8,881 nucleotides of DNA from Hyphomicrobiaceae bacterium (GTDB lineage Bacteria; Pseudomonadota; Alphaproteobacteria; Rhizobiales; Hyphomicrobiaceae), in NCBI GenBank assembly GCA_021775715.1, contig JAJFHI010000131.1:1-8881 (forward strand), written 5' to 3'. Positions 5,405-8,881 of this stretch are shown here, piece by piece. Made by a program: the position numbers and the translations under genes. The notes beneath the pieces are model-generated. The model saw nothing but the letters and a program-made list of their open reading frames with translations, was not told the DNA's origin and searched no databases. Numbering within the stretch: position 1 is the first letter of the stretch; each line of letters starts with the position of its first letter.

Positions 5405-6997
5405 ATGCCCCTGCCGCGTGCACATTTTAAACGCGTCCTGAAACGTTTTGCTGTCGATGACTCGGGCGCAACCGCCGTTTTTTATGGCATTATGTTTACA
5501 GTCATCCTGCTGTCGTCGGCGATTGCAATCGATTACTCGCGAATGGCGAGTCAGAAGACACGCGACCAGCGTGCAACGGATGCGGCCGTTCTAGCGGCTG
5601 GACGTCTGCTTGGTGTCGAAGACAACGTGGTCATTCGTGAACGTGCCGATGCGATCTACAACGCAAATATCGATACAGATATGCACTCGGAATTAGAACC
5701 GGTTCAATTGGACACCGACACTGGGACGGTTACGGGTAAAAGCATTGTCGACTGGAAGGCCACATTCATGAAGGCCTTCGGCTATGACAACGAACTGTTG
5801 AGTAGTGATGCGCAGGCGACCAAACCCGAAGGCACCGTTGAAATCGCTCTGGTTCTTGATAACTCAGGTTCGATGTCGAGTGACCTTGGCACATTGAAGG
5901 CCGCCGCTGTGGACCTGACCAGCGTGATTTTTGCAGGCCGCGCTGACGACGACAAAGTCAAAATTGGCGTTGTGCCATTTGCCGCCTCTGTCAACGTTGG
6001 CAGTGCAAACGCGTCCGCGGGCTGGATGGATGCGACCGGAGCAAATCCCATCCATCGTGAGAATTTCGAGGTGGGCGCAACGAAAACACGGTTTCAATTG
6101 TTCTCTGATCTCGGTGTGACTTGGGGCGGTTGTGTTGAGGCGCGCGATGCGGGACTTGACGTGACCGATGCCGTACCGTCGGCGGGTGCGCCAAATACGC
6201 TGTTTGTACCGATGTTTGCCCCCGACGAGCCAGGAAACGCAGGCAGCACATCGCGCGGATTCTATAACAGCTATCTTGATGACGACGGCGGCCAGTGCAC
6301 ACCTTATCCTGTGATCTGCACCAATTATTCACGCCGGGGCAACTGCACGCGATCATATACGGAACGCCCATCGGACCTCGTAGCACAGGAAAGCATGTGC
6401 AAATATCCGAGCGGCCAAGTGGACTTTGGCTCTGGCCGTGGGCCCAATTATGGGTGTACGACGCGCGCAATCCTGCCGCTGACCGATACCAAGTCGACGA
6501 TCGAAAGCGCGATTAATGCGATGCAGGCGTCGGGGTACACCAACATCAAGGAAGGTGTTGCGTGGGGCTGGCGTGTCTTATCCAAAGATCCTCCGTTTAT
6601 CGAGGGTCGTGATCAGGATGAGGCCGAAAACCGAAAAATGCTCATCCTGATGACAGACGGCCGCAACGAACTGGCGTACACCGGCAACATGAACGGGTCA
6701 CTTTATTTGGCACAAGGCTTTGGCAAGGATGGCCGTCTTGGCAACAGCCACTCGTCGGGTGCTTACCGTAGCAACATCAATGCCCGCACTAGTAATGTTT
6801 GCGCCAACGCGAAGGTGGAAGGTATCACGATTTACACCGTTGCCTTCAGACTAGAGAACGACCCCGTTACAACACAGCTATTGGGCGCATGTGCCTCAAG
6901 TCCTGACCATGTGTTCCGTGCCTCCGACGGCGAGACGTTGCAGCAGTCGTTCCGCGATATTGCCCGGCGTATTACCGAGCTGCATATTTCGGGCTAA
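5405..6997 (+). CDS. TadG-like pilus assembly protein with von Willebrand factor A domain
   Basis: This 530-residue protein has the layout of alphaproteobacterial TadG-like proteins. A short basic N-terminus is followed by one membrane helix (about 25-43) preceded by DDSGATAVFYG, typical of the Tad N-terminal domain; most of the chain should lie in the periplasm. The von Willebrand A domain begins near 145: a MIDAS metal site DNSGSM (D152, S154, S156), then the family's TNIKEGVAWGWRVLS at 379-393 and LILMTDGRNE at 413-422, whose Asp is another likely metal ligand. Between them lies a long insertion (about 200-360) with WGGCVEAR and six cysteines (C243, C298, C305, C314, C332, C351); C466 and C496 follow, so eight in all may form disulfides. 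AAGGAG at 5393-5398, six bases before the ATG, makes the start firm. With cpaC downstream, it probably serves a Tad/Flp adhesive pilus; the precise role of such proteins is poorly defined. Confidence 0.88.
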   Translation: MPLPRAHFKRVLKRFAVDDSGATAVFYGIMFTVILLSSAIAIDYSRMASQKTRDQRATDAAVLAAGRLLGVEDNVVIRERADAIYNANIDTDMHSELEPVQLDTDTGTVTGKSIVDWKATFMKAFGYDNELLSSDAQATKPEGTVEIALVLDNSGSMSSDLGTLKAAAVDLTSVIFAGRADDDKVKIGVVPFAASVNVGSANASAGWMDATGANPIHRENFEVGATKTRFQLFSDLGVTWGGCVEARDAGLDVTDAVPSAGAPNTLFVPMFAPDEPGNAGSTSRGFYNSYLDDDGGQCTPYPVICTNYSRRGNCTRSYTERPSDLVAQESMCKYPSGQVDFGSGRGPNYGCTTRAILPLTDTKSTIESAINAMQASGYTNIKEGVAWGWRVLSKDPPFIEGRDQDEAENRKMLILMTDGRNELAYTGNMNGSLYLAQGFGKDGRLGNSHSSGAYRSNINARTSNVCANAKVEGITIYTVAFRLENDPVTTQLLGACASSPDHVFRASDGETLQQSFRDIARRITELHISG

Positions 6998-7360
6998 ACG
7001 GCGGTTGTTTTTGTAAACAGTTTCCAAGCAAAAATGTATATCTCCCCGTTTGACACCAGAGGGTGTGTGCTGAAGCCCCTAGAAAAACATCGCCGCTGCG
7101 GTACGTTGCTACAATTTTCCCAGACTCCAACTCCTGTCTGACATCGGGCCTACCTGAATGGCGTGGGTGTGGGTAAGCTGTGGGAAGTGCAGGGCGAAGT
7201 CACACTCGATGCCGCCATGAGCTGGCATTTGCGACCTCAATCGGCAATCAATGGACCTTCAGTTCATTGTTTCAGTACGCGTTAGTTTTTACGTGTGCGG
7301 CCGCTTCCCCTCTTATTGCGTTCTGGCCGTCTTTGCTCACGAGCGAGGTTATCGAGTGCC
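6998..7360. other. Intergenic region between the TadG-like gene and cpaC
   Basis: This 363-base spacer has no gene I can support. TTGACA at 7050-7055 is a good -35 box, but no matching -10 lies 16-18 bases downstream. ACACC/GGTGT (7053-7057 with 7062-7066) is a short inverted repeat without a T-run. A 37-codon frame from 7251 ends in a TGA that overlaps the cpaC ATG, which may be chance or a leader peptide. No terminator for the upstream gene is evident. There is no recognisable cpaB or Flp pilin. Confidence 0.5.
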
Positions 7361-8881
7361 ATGAGAACGCTATTCAAGCGTGCGTTGATCTGTTGTTTGT
7401 TGTGTGCCGCTGTCGCGGGAGTCACGATAGTGTGCTATCCAGGTGGCGCCGTGCGCGCCCAGCAGGTCGCTAACGCAGACGAGTTTCAACTCACCAATCC
7501 AAGCCACCGTTCGCAGTACACAGTGCCTGACAACGGCCCCAGACCCATTAGACGCAAAGTGACAATCGGGCTGGACAAGTCGATGTTGATCGATTTACCC
7601 ACCGACCTTCAAAACGTTCTGGTTTCAAATCCGGAAGTGATTGATGCTGTAGTCCAATCCGCGCGACAGGTTTATTTGCTTGGCAAGGACGTTGGCGAGG
7701 CCAACGCGTTTTTTATCGGCCCTGACGGCGAAAAGGTTCTATTCTTAGAGATTACCGTCGCGCGTGATTTAACAGCGCTGCGTGATCTGTTGCGCCGACT
7801 GATCCCGGGCTCAAAAATCCATGCCGAGATGATGGGCGACAGCGTCGTGTTGTCCGGCAGTGTGATGGCTCCGATTGATGCCAATCGTGCTTCAGAATTG
7901 GCAGCGAAATTTATCAAGAAGAAAACCAGCAGTGTCGTCAACATGCTTGGGACGGACGCTAAGGAGCAGGTGTTGCTCAAAGTCCAGGTCGCTGAAATGC
8001 GCCGTGACGCGCTGCGCCGTATTGGTGTAGATTTGCCAAGCGCCGTGCTCAACAGCGGCAACCTGACGTTTGCCAAGGCGATCGCAAACTCATTTCCGAT
8101 CACCGCTCCACTTGTGGCGGCGGCTCAGGCCATTGCACCAGGTGTCGCTCCAGCGTTGCAGTCGGGTTCCGCTTTGCAAACGTCATTCCAAACCAACAAC
8201 CAATCTGTCACAGCGTTGATACAGGCGCTCGAGCGAACAGGCGCGTTGCGCACGCTTGCAGAGCCGAACTTGACGGCGATTTCCGGAGAAAGCGCGAAGT
8301 TTCTTGCGGGTGGTGAATTTCCAATACCTGTGTCGCAACGTGACGGTCAGGTCACCGTGATCTTCAAGGAATTCGGTGTTGGTGTTGAATTTAAACCGAT
8401 CGTACTGGGGCCCGGACGCATCAGCCTCGAAATCACCGCGGAGGTCAGTGAAATCTCTTCGGAAGGTGCTGTCACCATTGGCTCCATCAACATTCCGGGC
8501 TTGTCCGTCCGCCGCGCCCAAACAACAGTGGAGTTGGCAAGTGGGGCAACGCTCGCAATGGCTGGACTGCTGTCAGACGACACTCGGCAAGGTGTGGAAG
8601 GCATTCCTGGTCTGAAATCGGTCCCCATACTTGGAGCGCTGTTTCGTTCGAACGACTACAGAAGGCGTGAAACAGAACTTGTGATCCTTGTCACACCGTA
8701 TCTAGCATCACATGCAAATCGCGACGAAATGGCCCGGCCGACAGACAATTACGCGCCGACGAGCGAGCTGAAAGAACTGTTCCTTGGTCACATCAACCGT
8801 GTCTATGGCGGACGAGTGCCAGCTGGTGGGCGCTATCATGGTGACTATGGATTTATTATTGATTACCCGGGGGTGAAGGGA
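7361..8881 (+). CDS. cpaC: Tad/Flp pilus outer-membrane secretin CpaC (RcpA), 3' end cut off
   Basis: CpaC forms the outer-membrane channel through which the Tad (Flp) pilus passes. The frame is open for 507 codons to the window edge. Seen: a signal peptide (residues 1-33, hydrophobic core about 8-25, cleavage likely after VRA before QQ), then the pilus-secretin N-terminal domain (about 66-135, with SMLIDLP and PEVIDAVV) and a BON-like segment (about 136-190). The secretin domain (about 203-450) has LKVQVAEMRRDALRRIGVD, ALERTGALRTLAEPNLTA, SGESAKFLAGGEFPIPV, and the closing signature GIPGLKSVPILGALFRS (414-430) with ELVILVTPYL. The last residues (GDYGFIIDYPG) resemble CpaC C-termini, so only a few codons are probably missing. 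The ATG at 7361 gives a full signal peptide; its ribosome-binding site is weak (GAGG at 7345-7348, 12 bases away). Unlike common Tad clusters, cpaB is not directly upstream; the TadG-like gene is, after 363 bases. cpaD, cpaE and cpaF may lie beyond the window. Confidence 0.93.
   Translation, partial: MRTLFKRALICCLLCAAVAGVTIVCYPGGAVRAQQVANADEFQLTNPSHRSQYTVPDNGPRPIRRKVTIGLDKSMLIDLPTDLQNVLVSNPEVIDAVVQSARQVYLLGKDVGEANAFFIGPDGEKVLFLEITVARDLTALRDLLRRLIPGSKIHAEMMGDSVVLSGSVMAPIDANRASELAAKFIKKKTSSVVNMLGTDAKEQVLLKVQVAEMRRDALRRIGVDLPSAVLNSGNLTFAKAIANSFPITAPLVAAAQAIAPGVAPALQSGSALQTSFQTNNQSVTALIQALERTGALRTLAEPNLTAISGESAKFLAGGEFPIPVSQRDGQVTVIFKEFGVGVEFKPIVLGPGRISLEITAEVSEISSEGAVTIGSINIPGLSVRRAQTTVELASGATLAMAGLLSDDTRQGVEGIPGLKSVPILGALFRSNDYRRRETELVILVTPYLASHANRDEMARPTDNYAPTSELKELFLGHINRVYGGRVPAGGRYHGDYGFIIDYPGVKG

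Noticed and set aside
7251..7364. 37-codon frame whose stop overlaps the cpaC ATG
   Set aside because: The overlap is suggestive of coupling, but there is no ribosome-binding site and no recognisable product; too short to call.
7180..7473. 97-codon plus-strand frame ahead of cpaC
   Set aside because: It starts with GTG without a ribosome-binding site and overlaps the cpaC signal-peptide region in another frame; composition looks random.

Overview
The window looks like chromosomal DNA of an alphaproteobacterium, most likely in or near the Hyphomicrobiales. This rests on the type of ParC tail, the EgtB/EgtD pair, the Bpt/Ate-type aminoacyl-transferase, the Tad/Cpa pilus genes and a candidate EcfG-type stress promoter. 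It is a placement by recognition and was not checked by any search. There are no rRNA or tRNA genes, CRISPR arrays, insertion sequences or phage genes.

Left part (1-4132): the window opens with the last 54 codons of parC (topoisomerase IV subunit A). A small exported protein of unknown function follows on the same strand (227-712). It converges tail to tail, 9 bases apart, with egtD (722-1696). egtD overlaps egtB (1693-3063) by 4 bases, giving a two-gene minus-strand ergothioneine operon: EgtD trimethylates histidine, and EgtB adds the sulfur by oxidative C-S bond formation. No egtA, egtC or egtE is present. A GGAAC-N17-GTT element upstream of egtB fits the general-stress sigma factor EcfG. 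Next is bpt (3380-4132, minus), an N-degron aminoacyl-tRNA-protein transferase.

Middle part (4133-5404): a 488-base gene-poor stretch carries possible bpt promoters and four perfect short hairpins. Then come a small membrane protein ending in an alanine-rich tail (4621-4959, minus) and, divergent from it, an AT-richer 89-codon ORF (5104-5373, plus). Neither is recognised.

Right part (5405-8881): a TadG-like protein with an N-terminal membrane anchor and a von Willebrand factor A domain (5405-6997) is followed, after a 363-base gap without a convincing gene, by cpaC (from 7361), the outer-membrane secretin of the Tad/Flp pilus. cpaC is still open at the window edge but nearly complete. These two are probably part of a larger Tad cluster beyond the window. 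The most novel-looking parts are the hairpin-rich spacer, the two unrecognised small genes beside the Tad genes, and the possible stress control of ergothioneine synthesis.
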